A stretch of 15,821 bases of DNA. It comes from Verrucomicrobia bacterium UBA6775. Lineage in GTDB: Bacteria; Verrucomicrobiota; Verrucomicrobiia; Limisphaerales; UBA1096. Position 1 is the stretch's first letter; each line of letters starts with the position of its first letter. Shown one piece after another: positions 7,001 to 15,168 of the stretch. Made by a program: the position numbers and the translations under genes. The notes under the pieces were generated by a model. The model searched no databases and was not told where the DNA came from. It was given only the letters and a program-made list of their open reading frames with translations. The stretch lies in the NCBI GenBank assembly GCA_002453165.1, contig DKGH01000106.1:1-15821 (forward strand), given 5' to 3'.

Positions 7001-8386
7001 TTACCCAATCAATTCTTTGATCAGTTCGCCGCCGGTCTGGCTAAGCTGCTTGAAGCGGCCGCCGTGGAAGTAGGTGAGTTTGTTGTCGTCTAGGCCGAGC
7101 AGGTGTAGGAGGGTGATGTGAAAGTCGCGGATGGGGTGGACGACCTCGGAGGCGGTTTCGCCGATCTCGTCGGTGGCGCCAATGGTGTGGCCTTTGTTCA
7201 CACCGCCGCCGGCGAGGAAGATGGGCATGGCGTTTTTGTTGTGATCGCGCCCGAGGCGTTCGCCGCCGCCGCGCCGGCCATTATCCGGGGTGCGGCCGAA
7301 TTCACCGCACCACACGACGAGTGTGTCCTCGAGCATGCCGCGTTGCTTGAGGTCTTTTAATAATGCAGCGATGGGGCGATCGACGGCGCGGATGCGTTCG
7401 CCGTGGGATTTGGCAAGGTAATCGTGCGAATCCCAGCCGGCGGTGTAGGCCTGCACAAAGCGCACGCCGCGCTCGAGCAACCGCCGCGCCAGCAGCAGGC
7501 GTCGGCCGAATTCCTTGGTGCGATCGTCGTTGAGCCCGTACGCCTCGCGGGTGGTTTCCTTTTCCTGACCGAGATCGAGAATGCCCGGCACTTTCATCTG
7601 CATGCGATAGGCCAGCTCGTAGCTGTCCATGCGCGCGGTCAACTCGGCGTGGCGAGGGCGCCGGGTGGCATGGTTTTTGTTGAGCTGTGCCAGGAGATCG
7701 AGGTTGCTGCGTTGTTGCTCGCGCGTGACGCCCTTGGGCGGGTGCAAATCGAGAATCGGCGAACCCTTCGCGCGCAGCGTGGTGCCCTGAAAGTGCGGCG
7801 GCAAAAAGCCGTTGGACCAGTTGGCCGCGCCGCCCTGCGGATAGGCCACCTCGGGCAGCACGACAAATCCGGGCAAATCCTGATTCTCCGAGCCGAGCCC
7901 GTAGGTGACCCACGAGCCAATCGCCGGATCGCCGCCGAATCGGTTGCCGGTGTTCATTTGATAATTGGCGGTGGGATGATTGATCGATTCCGCCTGACAA
8001 CCGCGATACACGCACAGCTCATCGGCCACGCTGGCGAGCTGTTCCCAATGCTCGCAGAGATCGATGCCGCTCTGCCCTGCCTCGCGAAACTTGAACGGGC
8101 TCTGCACGTAATAGCGTTCGCCCGAGCCCATCGCGGAGAGAAACTTGCTCGAGCGCTTGAACTTCTGCAGATGCATTTCGCGCAGCTTGGGCTTGGGATC
8201 GAAAGTATCGATGTGGCTCGGCCCGCCGGCCATGAAGAGAAAAATGCACCGCTTGGCCTTGGCCTTCGGAAAATGCGCCACCTTCGGCGCCAGCGGCCCT
8301 TTCGCCTCCTCCGCCCGCAACATCGAATGAAACGCCAAGGCCCCCAGGCCACCGTTGACTCCGTAAATAAATTCGCGCCGATTCAT
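7001..8386 (-). CDS. Tat-exported DUF1501 protein
   Basis: A 461-residue, full-length DUF1501 (PF07394) protein. The N-terminus MNRREFIYGVNGGLGALAF is a twin-arginine signal, so the protein is exported folded, perhaps with a bound cofactor. Family motifs are present: FMAGGPSHIDTFDPKP (GGPSHID at 54-60), HPTANYQMNTGNRFGG, GEFGRTP (361-367) and GRDHN (379-383), then LLHLLGLDDNKLTYFHGG near the end. The fold is related to the sulfatase/alkaline phosphatase superfamily, but no formylglycine motif is seen and the reaction is unknown. It starts 2 bp after the PSCyt1-DUF1549-DUF1553 gene, the pairing usual in these phyla, which suggests that the two products act together outside the cytoplasm. The next gene begins at the base after its stop. 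Confidence 0.95.
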   Translation of the reverse strand: MNRREFIYGVNGGLGALAFHSMLRAEEAKGPLAPKVAHFPKAKAKRCIFLFMAGGPSHIDTFDPKPKLREMHLQKFKRSSKFLSAMGSGERYYVQSPFKFREAGQSGIDLCEHWEQLASVADELCVYRGCQAESINHPTANYQMNTGNRFGGDPAIGSWVTYGLGSENQDLPGFVVLPEVAYPQGGAANWSNGFLPPHFQGTTLRAKGSPILDLHPPKGVTREQQRSNLDLLAQLNKNHATRRPRHAELTARMDSYELAYRMQMKVPGILDLGQEKETTREAYGLNDDRTKEFGRRLLLARRLLERGVRFVQAYTAGWDSHDYLAKSHGERIRAVDRPIAALLKDLKQRGMLEDTLVVWCGEFGRTPDNGRRGGGERLGRDHNKNAMPIFLAGGGVNKGHTIGATDEIGETASEVVHPIRDFHITLLHLLGLDDNKLTYFHGGRFKQLSQTGGELIKELIG

Positions 8387-8388
8387 GA

Positions 8389-11037
8389 CTAATACACGTA
8401 AACAAACTCGTTGCTGTTAAACAAAACCAAACACAGCTCCGCCAAGGCCCGCGTTGGAGGGTTCACATCCCATGGCTTCAGGTCAGACACAAAGTCATCA
8501 CTGGAATAAATATCTAGGTCCTCGACCCACCAGAAATCGAGGCCGGTCATTTCCTCGACCATTTGGCGGATGACATATTTCGGTGGCTCAACCTTCACCC
8601 GTGCGGTGGCTTTGTGGTGCGCCAGCATCTTGGCGATGTGAGTGTGGCAGGCTTTCGTTTCCGCCGTGGTGGGTTGGCGTTGAAAGACTAGCTGAAAGGC
8701 GCGGACGATTTGGCGGTCCAAATTGCCCGGCCGCTCCTTTTCCAATCGCGCGGCAAAAGCGAGGGCGCGCGCGTGATGGATGGGGCTGTTCATTAGCGTA
8801 AATGCCTGTGGCGCGATGGTGGCGGAATCGCGCCGTTCACAGGAGACGTCCGGACCGGGTTTGTTAAAAATCTCGAGCATCGGATTGGCCAGCGTGCGGA
8901 TGCGCTCGGCGTAAAGGGTACGGCGGTTGCGCTGGGCGGGCGTGGGATCGGCCTGATAAGCAGGGCCCACCGAGCCCATGATGTGGCGCGGTTGCATGGC
9001 GACTTCCTCGTTGATCTCCGGATGCGCCGGGATGCCGCCGATCGCGCGATTGAGTTCGCCCGATACCGACAACATCGCATCGCGCAATTCCTCCGCGATC
9101 AACCGACGCGGGGCAAAAACGGCGTAGCTGGTGCGGTTTGGATCCAGCTTAATCAATGCCTCCCAATCCGGATGCGCCGTTGCCCGCTGGTATGCCGCCG
9201 AGGTGAGAATGCGACGGTGCAACTGCTTGAGTGACCATCCTTCCTCCACAAACGTCGCCGCCAACCAGTCGAGCAACTCCGGATGCGTCGGGCGCTTGCC
9301 GGTGCCGCCAAAATTGTTCGGGTTGCCCGCAATCGCCTGACCGAAATGCCATTGCCACACGCGGTTCACGATCACCCGCGCCGTCAGCGGGTTGTCCTTG
9401 CTGGCAATCCACCGTGCCAACTCAGTGCGTCGACCGGTTTTTAGTGTGGTGACCGACGCGCCCTTTTCCGAGCCGGCAAACAGGCTCAACACGCCCGGAC
9501 TCACGGCGGCCTGTGGTGATTCGATCGAGCCGCCTTTCAAAATATGGATGCGATCATTCGCGCCGTTGGCCACCGAAAATGCCATTGGACTGCTGCGCTT
9601 GAGTTGATAGTTGAGCTGCTGCCGTCGCTTGTTGTTCACCTTGCCGTGGCCGATACGCTCGGTTTCTTGATCAAATTTTTTCACCGGCCGATCGGCCTCA
9701 GGCAGCGTGGTAATGCTGCGAATAGCCTTCGCCTTCTGCAGCCGTTGATACCGCTCGCGATCTGCTTTGAGTCCCGCGAGGTTTTCGTTTTTCTGCCAAG
9801 GCAATTTGCGGTCCTGAAAACTGACCGAACCAAACACCGCCTGCATCCGGTAAAAATCCTTGGTGGGAATCGGATCAAATTTGTGATCGTGACACTTGGC
9901 GCAGCGCAATTCGTTGGCTAGAAAAGTGACGCCGACCGAGTTGACCACATCATCCAGATACTGCTGCCGCGTCACCGCCGCCACGCTCATTGCCGTGTGC
10001 TCCCACGGCCCCATCCGCAGGAAGCCGGTGGCAATCACGTGATCGGGATCATTCGGCTTCAGTTCATCGCCGGCAATCTGCTCGCACACAAACTGGTCGT
10101 ACGGCTTGTCGGCATTGAAGGCGCGCACCACGTAATCTCGATAGCGCCACGCGTGCGGTCGCGGGTAGTCGTTGGAAAAGCCCGCCGAATCCGCATAACG
10201 CACCACATCCAGCCAATGCCGCGCCATCTGCTCGCCGTAATGCGGACTAGCCAACAGCCGTCCGATCAACGCCGCCCAAGCGGCATCCGAATTCTTCTTC
10301 CACGCCGCGATAAATTCGAATGTCTCCTTCGGCGTTGGCGGCAGTCCGGTGAGGTTGTACGTCACACGCCGAATCAACGCCACCGCGCCGGCGCGTTTTG
10401 CCACCGCCAATCCCTCCGGCAAACGCGCATTAATAAAAGCATCTATCGGGTGCCCGTCCGCCGGCACCGCCGGTTTTTTCACGGGCTGATACGCCCACAG
10501 TTTCTCAGGATCATACTTGCGATTCGTCCAACCATCATCCAGTCCGCCACTGGTTTTCACCAAGACACCATCGGTCTCGCCCCATGGATCGGCATCCTTG
10601 AGAATGGCAGTGATACGCTTGGCATCCGGCCAAGGCGCGCCGGCAGCAATCCACTGTTTCACATAACCGACCTGTTCGGCACTGAGTTTGTCATTAGCCT
10701 TGGGCGGCATGGCGGACCAATCGTCTTCATGTTCGCGGGTTACCGCCAAAAACAACGGACTGGCCAGCGCCTCGCCCGGCACAAGCACGGGTTCCTCACT
10801 CTCGCCCCCCGCCAGCAAGCCGGCGCGCGTGCGCATATCCAATTCGCCCTTGAGTTTCTCCGGATCATCCCCGTGGCAGGTCAGGCACTTGACCTTGAAT
10901 AACGGCTGGATTTTGCGGACGAACAGAACATCGGCAGCCACCTCGTCGGCATAGGCTGGATGCGATGCAACCAAGCCGATACCGAAAATTAAGACTGACG
11001 ACAAACGGATCATGCGCAGCGAAAAGTAAACCGACAT
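8389..11037 (-). CDS. PSCyt1-DUF1549-DUF1553 exported haem protein
   Basis: An 882-residue protein with a Sec signal peptide (MIRLSSVLIFGIGLVASHPAYA, if begun at the second ATG, 11013; both ATGs are possible). Order of parts: a PSCyt1 cytochrome-like domain with CLTCH at 51-55 and a downstream AMPPK (109-113) that could supply the second haem ligand; DUF1549/PSCyt2 at about 197-405 with IDAFINARL, HWLDVVRYADSAGF and a second haem motif CAKCHDHKFDPIP (379-391); then DUF1553/PSD1 at about 533-790 beginning RTELARWIASKDNPLTARVIVNRVWQ. The short linker between the last two lacks the extra carbohydrate-binding-like domain many relatives have. Two haems c are predicted, so electron transfer outside the cytoplasm is likely; the partner is probably the DUF1501 protein encoded next. 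Family function is unknown. Confidence 0.95.
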   Translation of the reverse strand: MSVYFSLRMIRLSSVLIFGIGLVASHPAYADEVAADVLFVRKIQPLFKVKCLTCHGDDPEKLKGELDMRTRAGLLAGGESEEPVLVPGEALASPLFLAVTREHEDDWSAMPPKANDKLSAEQVGYVKQWIAAGAPWPDAKRITAILKDADPWGETDGVLVKTSGGLDDGWTNRKYDPEKLWAYQPVKKPAVPADGHPIDAFINARLPEGLAVAKRAGAVALIRRVTYNLTGLPPTPKETFEFIAAWKKNSDAAWAALIGRLLASPHYGEQMARHWLDVVRYADSAGFSNDYPRPHAWRYRDYVVRAFNADKPYDQFVCEQIAGDELKPNDPDHVIATGFLRMGPWEHTAMSVAAVTRQQYLDDVVNSVGVTFLANELRCAKCHDHKFDPIPTKDFYRMQAVFGSVSFQDRKLPWQKNENLAGLKADRERYQRLQKAKAIRSITTLPEADRPVKKFDQETERIGHGKVNNKRRQQLNYQLKRSSPMAFSVANGANDRIHILKGGSIESPQAAVSPGVLSLFAGSEKGASVTTLKTGRRTELARWIASKDNPLTARVIVNRVWQWHFGQAIAGNPNNFGGTGKRPTHPELLDWLAATFVEEGWSLKQLHRRILTSAAYQRATAHPDWEALIKLDPNRTSYAVFAPRRLIAEELRDAMLSVSGELNRAIGGIPAHPEINEEVAMQPRHIMGSVGPAYQADPTPAQRNRRTLYAERIRTLANPMLEIFNKPGPDVSCERRDSATIAPQAFTLMNSPIHHARALAFAARLEKERPGNLDRQIVRAFQLVFQRQPTTAETKACHTHIAKMLAHHKATARVKVEPPKYVIRQMVEEMTGLDFWWVEDLDIYSSDDFVSDLKPWDVNPPTRALAELCLVLFNSNEFVYVY

Positions 11038-11060
11038 GGTGCCAATTTCAAACCCAGCCG

Positions 11061-11070
11061 CTTGGCCAAG
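11061..11070. repeat. Iterated palindrome CTTGGCCAAG, copy 7 (intergenic)
   Basis: A core copy in the 41-bp gap between the VOC gene and the PSCyt1-DUF1549-DUF1553 gene, 8 bp after the VOC stop codon. It is not constrained by protein sequence. Imperfect flanking pairing could extend it into a longer hairpin; no T-tract follows. Confidence 0.75.
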
Positions 11071-11078
11071 TGCTTAGT

Positions 11079-11435
11079 TTACTCGTGAATTGGTTCCCAA
11101 AAAATCAGGTAATTTTCGAACGGATCGATCAGGTTCATGTCCGTGTTTTTGCCTGAATAACGAGGATCCACTACGCTTGGCTTGGGAAACTTGGATTCAA
11201 CGGATCGGAGATGGTCGCAGAAAGCCTGCACACCACGAACCGGTATCCGCACCTCCGCGGGTGGAGCGTCCGGCGCCGCATGACAGTTGAGGTGAATCAC
11301 CGCTTGGCCAAGCCGGATTTGCATGTAAAGGGGTGATTCCGGACTGTCTTCAAACCGATGTTCCCACTCAATCTCGAAGCCAAGGAAATCGACGTAAAAC
11401 GCCTTCGCTCCGGCTTCATCACTCATCCGCAACAC
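11079..11435 (-). CDS. Glyoxalase/bleomycin-resistance (VOC) protein, N-terminally interrupted
   Basis: The 118 codons from GTG 11435 encode most of a VOC-superfamily protein of the bleomycin-resistance/glyoxalase type: DEAGAKAFYVDFLGFEIEWEHRF (about 6-28), YMQIRLGQAVIHLNCH, VRGVQAFCDHL, and LIDPFENYLIFWE (102-114). It has no signal peptide, so it is the only evident cytoplasmic product of the window. The reading frame continues upstream through ATCCCC (Ile-Pro, part of the family's usual IPVLR first strand) to an in-frame TGA at 11444-11442, and beyond that to an ATG at 11471. Translation from GTG 11435 or ATG 11426 would lack most of strand 1 and has no Shine-Dalgarno. The gene is therefore either restarted internally, a recent pseudogene, or affected by a sequence error. 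VOC proteins may bind drugs or isomerise or cleave small metabolites; the substrate is unknown. Confidence 0.7.
   Translation of the reverse strand: MLRMSDEAGAKAFYVDFLGFEIEWEHRFEDSPESPLYMQIRLGQAVIHLNCHAAPDAPPAEVRIPVRGVQAFCDHLRSVESKFPKPSVVDPRYSGKNTDMNLIDPFENYLIFWEPIHE
11302..11313. repeat. Iterated palindrome GCTTGGCCAAGC, copy 8 (different reading frame)
   Basis: A 12-bp copy inside the VOC gene, read as Arg-Leu-Gly-Gln-Ala rather than Leu-Ala-Lys. The DNA word is kept while the encoded peptide differs. Confidence 0.8.
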
Positions 11436-11441
11436 GGGGAT

Positions 11442-11471
11442 TCAGGAGCCGATTTGGAACAGGGCGGCCAT
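11442..11471 (-). other. Remnant 5' end of the VOC gene with in-frame TGA
   Basis: Reading from ATG 11471 gives MAALFQIGS and then TGA (11444-11442), in the same frame as the VOC gene body, which resumes with Ile-Pro-Val/Met-Leu-Arg. The ATG lies 2 bp after the stop of the DUF1592-type gene, the same tight spacing used elsewhere in this cluster, so it looks like the ancestral start. A single base change in codon 10 would restore one continuous frame of 130 codons plus stop. Confidence 0.6.
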
Positions 11472-11473
11472 GG

Positions 11474-13930
11474 TTAATTGGTCCGGAAGGTTTCGCTCAA
11501 CACGATGGCTTCCACGAGATCGCGCAGGCCGGTCTTGGAGTGTTTCAGGCGGGCGGTGATGGCGTCGATTTGCGGGCGGTCGCCGATCTCGAGTTCGCGG
11601 CCAAGGGCGTAGGTCATCAGTTTCTCGGTCAGGCAACGGTTGAATTGATCCTGGCGCTCGACCAGTCGTTTGCGGAATTCCGAAACACTCTTGAACGTGG
11701 CGCCGCCGGGAAGTTTGCCGGTGGCATCGATGGGTTGCTTCGCTTCATAAGTCTCGCGCCAGCCGCCGATGGCATCGAAGTTTTCCAGAGCGAAGCCGAG
11801 CGGATCGATCTTGCGATGGCACTCGGCGCAGGTGGCAATCTCCCGGTGCTTGATGAGTTGCTCGCGAATGGTGACGGCACCGCGGATGTCCGGCTCGATG
11901 GCAGGCACATCGGGCGGCGGCGGGGGCGGTGTGTAGCCCAGCACTTTTTCCAGCACATAAATGCCGCGAATGACGGGCGAGGTATCGACGCCGTTGGCCG
12001 AGGCGGTCAGGAACGCGCCCTGCCCCAGCAATCCGCCGCGCGGGCTGCCCTTGAGCGAGACGCGTTTGAGCGTATTGCCCTCGACGCCCTTGATGCCGTA
12101 ATGAAAGGCGAGCTCACGGTTAAGGAAGGAGTAGTCGGCATCGAGGAATTCGCGCGGCGGCAGGTTTTGATCCAGCACGTGGCGGAAAAACGTTTCCGTC
12201 TCCGCCCGCATCGCGGTCTCGAGGTTGTCGCGGTAGTATTCCAGAAAATCCGCCGACGGCGGCATGGTGCCGATGTTGTCAAGATCCAGCCAACGACGCA
12301 CGAAATGACGGACGAACCGATTCGACTTGGGATCGGCCAACATCCGCTTCACTTGCGCCGATAAATTGGGGCGCAATTTTCCGGCGGTGGCCAAATGGCG
12401 CAGTGTTTTATCGGGCGGCGATGCCCAGAGAAAATAGGACAAGCGCGATGCCAGCGCGATCTCGCTCAATTCACCTTCGCCGAGGTTCAGGTAAAGGAAC
12501 CCGGGCGAACAGAGAATCGCCTGGCAACCCAGCTGCAGCGCCTGCAGGGGCTTCACACCTTCCTTGAGTTTGTCGACCACGAGTTGCTGGATGGGCTCCA
12601 GTTCGCCTTTTAGTGGCGGCCTTCGAAAAGCCTGTTCGGCGAAGGCATCCAGCCGTTGGGCGATCGTCTTGGCATTTAGCTCGGCGGGGGTCAGGTTGCC
12701 GTACAACGCGCGGTGACCGGCGGCCGGCCTAGTATCCACATGCGGGCCTTCGACATTGATTTCCCAAATCCGCAGGCGCGGCCCCTTGTAGGCCTTGAGC
12801 ACGCCGTGGCCTTTCTCGGTGCTGCCTTTCATGCCAATGAACGGCTTGAATTCCGGCTTGTCGGCGGCGAGCGTCGTCAGCACGCGGACCATCCGCTTGG
12901 CTGCCATCGGGCCATTGCGGAAGCGGACTTCCGGCTCGTAACCGGCTTCCATGTAAACCTGCCACTCAAACCATTTCGGTTCCTCATTGGTCAGCTCGAT
13001 GCGCGCCAGCGAAATCATCTTCGAGACATTGCCCGTGCTGGTGACACTACCGCGCCGATCGACCGCAGCAATTTCCATAACCAACGGATCGCCGTTACGG
13101 AAATCGCCGAGCGCCTTGCCGTAATCATGAACACGCCCGACCGCGGCTGCCCGAACGCGAATGGTGTAGATGCCGCTGCGCGGGACGCCGCCCTGCCGAT
13201 ACAGCGGCAGGAATCCGATGTGTCCGCCGCGATAATGGCGGCCGTACAGATCGGTGTAGGGCGTCTCGGGCACAAACCGAAAGCGGCCGGTTTGGAACAG
13301 CTTCGGCAATCCCTTAGCGTCATTGCCCCTGAAATAAAATGGCGTTCGTTGCGCGTATTTTTTGGAGACCGATCGCGCGCCAAATTGCGTGGCCCGACGA
13401 ATGGCCTCCTCGGCGGCGGAGAAATAGTGGTCCATCAAACGCCCGGACGTCACCAGCCCGGCGCCGTTGTTGTCAAATCCATGAATCTTGACCTCCTCGG
13501 GAAAATCCTCAGCCGGATTCCAGACGCCGACATTGAGCCCAAGCAAATCGCCAATCGTCTGGCGATATTCCCACGCGTTAAGACGACGCAGCACACTGTG
13601 ACCGCCCGTCGTATTCAATTCCGCCCGGGCGGCAGTGAGCTTTCCCGTCAGGTGAGCAATCATCGCCGCGCGTTCCGCAACCGTTGGTTGCGCTTCGTCC
13701 TCCGGCGGCATGTTCCCGAAATTCAGTTGATCGACAATCTCCTGATAGCGCTCCAGATCATCGAGCTTTTTAATCGCCGTCGGCAACGTGTCAAACCGAC
13801 GATCCGCCTTCTGTTTGTTGTCACCGTGACAACGGATGCAGTGCTGCTTGAGAAAGGTCTTCGTCCGTTCATCGGCTCGAACGCTTGCGCAAAACGCCAA
13901 CAGGAGCAAGGCATGGACAATCGTTTTCAT
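11474..13930 (-). CDS. DUF1587/1595/1592/1588/1585 exported haem protein
   Basis: An 818-residue protein; ATG 13930 is chosen for its signal peptide (MKTIVHALLLLAFCASVRA) and a weak AAGG Shine-Dalgarno 6 bases upstream. Haem motif CIRCH lies at 31-35 and GNMPPEDE at 72-79. DUF1587 covers about 111-178 (SVLRRLNAWEYRQTIGDLLG). A beta-rich, carbohydrate-binding-like insert of some 250 residues follows. Then come DUF1595 (FRRPPLKGELEP to CSPGFLYL), DUF1592 (LASRLSYFLWASPPD, RWLDLDNIG, FLDADYSFLN), DUF1588 (GGLLGQGAFLTASANG, VLGYTPPPPPPDVP, and a second haem motif CAECH at 701-705) and DUF1585 to the end (ALGRELEIGDRPQIDAI). It is a complete version of the architecture truncated at 1-1287. It begins 8 bp after the DUF1552 gene, a standard partner. 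Two haems and export suggest redox work in the periplasm; the reaction is unknown. Confidence 0.95.
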   Translation of the reverse strand: MKTIVHALLLLAFCASVRADERTKTFLKQHCIRCHGDNKQKADRRFDTLPTAIKKLDDLERYQEIVDQLNFGNMPPEDEAQPTVAERAAMIAHLTGKLTAARAELNTTGGHSVLRRLNAWEYRQTIGDLLGLNVGVWNPAEDFPEEVKIHGFDNNGAGLVTSGRLMDHYFSAAEEAIRRATQFGARSVSKKYAQRTPFYFRGNDAKGLPKLFQTGRFRFVPETPYTDLYGRHYRGGHIGFLPLYRQGGVPRSGIYTIRVRAAAVGRVHDYGKALGDFRNGDPLVMEIAAVDRRGSVTSTGNVSKMISLARIELTNEEPKWFEWQVYMEAGYEPEVRFRNGPMAAKRMVRVLTTLAADKPEFKPFIGMKGSTEKGHGVLKAYKGPRLRIWEINVEGPHVDTRPAAGHRALYGNLTPAELNAKTIAQRLDAFAEQAFRRPPLKGELEPIQQLVVDKLKEGVKPLQALQLGCQAILCSPGFLYLNLGEGELSEIALASRLSYFLWASPPDKTLRHLATAGKLRPNLSAQVKRMLADPKSNRFVRHFVRRWLDLDNIGTMPPSADFLEYYRDNLETAMRAETETFFRHVLDQNLPPREFLDADYSFLNRELAFHYGIKGVEGNTLKRVSLKGSPRGGLLGQGAFLTASANGVDTSPVIRGIYVLEKVLGYTPPPPPPDVPAIEPDIRGAVTIREQLIKHREIATCAECHRKIDPLGFALENFDAIGGWRETYEAKQPIDATGKLPGGATFKSVSEFRKRLVERQDQFNRCLTEKLMTYALGRELEIGDRPQIDAITARLKHSKTGLRDLVEAIVLSETFRTN

Positions 13931-13938
13931 GGCCGGCC

Positions 13939-15168
13939 TTATCCGATTTTCATCGGTGAAAATGTGCCGGTGCTGCGGCCGAATCGTTTGGCTTCGGAGC
14001 CGAACCAATGCAGCACGGAAAGCCAGAGGTTGGCGAGCGGCACGCGCTGGTGTGGGTCGGAGGGGCAAACCAAATGCCCCTGGTGCTTCACGTCGCCGCC
14101 GGCCAGCAGCACGGGGAGGTTGCGATTGCTGTGAATCGAACCATCGCTCATGCCGCTGCCGAAAACGATGAGCGTGTGGTCAAAAATCTGGGCTTCCTTC
14201 AGGCGATCGATGAAGCCGCCGAGTTTGGTGGTCAGAAAGGATTCAATGACTTGCAGCTGTCCGATCCGGTCCTCAGCCTTGCCGTGGTGCGAAATTGCGT
14301 GATAGCCGGCCAGATCCAGCTCGGAAGTGCGGAAGCCCATGCCGGTTTCGAGAGTCGCAACGCGCGTGGAGTCGGTCTGCAATGCCAGCGCCATCAGGTC
14401 ATAAAACAACGCCACCTCGTCGATGTGTTGGCGTTCCTCATCCAGTACTGCAACGATCGGCGACTTGGGCTTGGGTCGGTCGAGCCATTCCCGGGACATC
14501 TGCAGTCGCCGTTCCACATCGCGGACTGAGGTCAAATACTGATCGAGCTTGTGGCGGTCGGCGGCGTTGAGCGTGCGGTTCAGCGCGCCGGCGGATTCGC
14601 GCAATGCATCGAGCACACTGCCGCGATGCTTCAGGCGCGTGCGTTCGGCGGCGCGTTCGTTGGCGGGCGAGTTTACGAAAAGCGCGCGAAACAGCTTGGC
14701 GGGATTGTTGACCGGCGGCACATGCACGCCGGCGCGCGTCCAGCACATGTCCGTGCCATTGACGATGCCGGTATTGACCGACGGAAATCGCGTGGCACTG
14801 CCGACATGCTCAGCGGCAGCCTGGTCGAGCGAGATATTCTTGAGCGGAAACCCGGCGGATTCCTCCTTCTTGATGCTGTTCAGAAATCCCTGCACCGCCC
14901 GGTGCCCGCCGTTGAGACCATGGTCGAGATGCGAAAACACTGTAAGGTCATCGCGATGCTTATCCAGCGGCTTGAGCGTCGACGTGGGGACGTAATCCCT
15001 GCCGGCTGTCTTGGGAAAAAAGTTGCCCGGATAAAAACCCAGATGATTGCCCACGCAAACCAAGCGCTTGGGCCGCGGTGCGGCTGCCATCGCCAAACTT
15101 TCCAGCCAAGGCAACGCCAGCGTCACCCCGAGTCCCGAGAGAAACTGCCGCCGATCGAACTGCCTCAT
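13939..15168 (-). CDS. Tat-exported DUF1552 protein
   Basis: A 409-residue, full-length DUF1552 (PF07586) protein. The start MRQFDRRQFLSGLGVTLALP is a twin-arginine signal. Family features include RLVCVGNHLGFYPGNFFP (35-52), LTVFSHLDHGLNGGHR (75-90), the FPSVNTG segment, and near the C-terminus VFGSGMSDG (335-343), LPVLLAGGDVKHQGH and LANLWLSVLHWFG. The domain is a distant relative of DUF1501, so the two Tat substrates encoded here may have related folds. ATG 15168 overlaps the stop of the DUF1501 gene by 4 bp and has the best Shine-Dalgarno of the window (AAAGGAGGTG, 7 nt before ATG). Its partner DUF1592-type gene follows after 8 bp. The reaction is unknown. Confidence 0.95.
   Translation of the reverse strand: MRQFDRRQFLSGLGVTLALPWLESLAMAAAPRPKRLVCVGNHLGFYPGNFFPKTAGRDYVPTSTLKPLDKHRDDLTVFSHLDHGLNGGHRAVQGFLNSIKKEESAGFPLKNISLDQAAAEHVGSATRFPSVNTGIVNGTDMCWTRAGVHVPPVNNPAKLFRALFVNSPANERAAERTRLKHRGSVLDALRESAGALNRTLNAADRHKLDQYLTSVRDVERRLQMSREWLDRPKPKSPIVAVLDEERQHIDEVALFYDLMALALQTDSTRVATLETGMGFRTSELDLAGYHAISHHGKAEDRIGQLQVIESFLTTKLGGFIDRLKEAQIFDHTLIVFGSGMSDGSIHSNRNLPVLLAGGDVKHQGHLVCPSDPHQRVPLANLWLSVLHWFGSEAKRFGRSTGTFSPMKIG

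Noticed and set aside
9997..10902. Open frames on the plus strand opposite the PSCyt1-DUF1549-DUF1553 gene, and similar ones at 7403-8392, 11333-12364 and 2516-3163
   Set aside because: All are mirror frames of well-supported minus-strand genes, have antisense-like composition and lack domains or export signals.
11442..11444. The TGA as a selenocysteine codon
   Set aside because: The VOC family has no conserved Cys or Sec at this N-terminal position and no selenocysteine insertion hairpin was evident after it; a nonsense change or sequence error is simpler.
11905..11940. GC-rich low-complexity run encoding PPPPPP
   Set aside because: It is the proline-rich linker that precedes the haem motif in DUF1588-containing proteins, so it is a family feature rather than a repeat expansion.
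13931..14068. 46-residue N-terminal extension of the DUF1592-type protein from a start at 14068
   Set aside because: It would overlap the DUF1552 gene by 130 bp, lacks a signal peptide at its own start and buries a good one; ATG 13930 follows the stop by 8 bp.
12713..14134. Long open frame on the plus strand (473 codons)
   Set aside because: It lies opposite the DUF1592-type gene and the end of the DUF1552 gene, both with clear domain motifs and signal peptides. Its translation is rich in Arg, His, Gln and Pro without any recognisable domain, as expected for antisense frames in GC-rich coding DNA.
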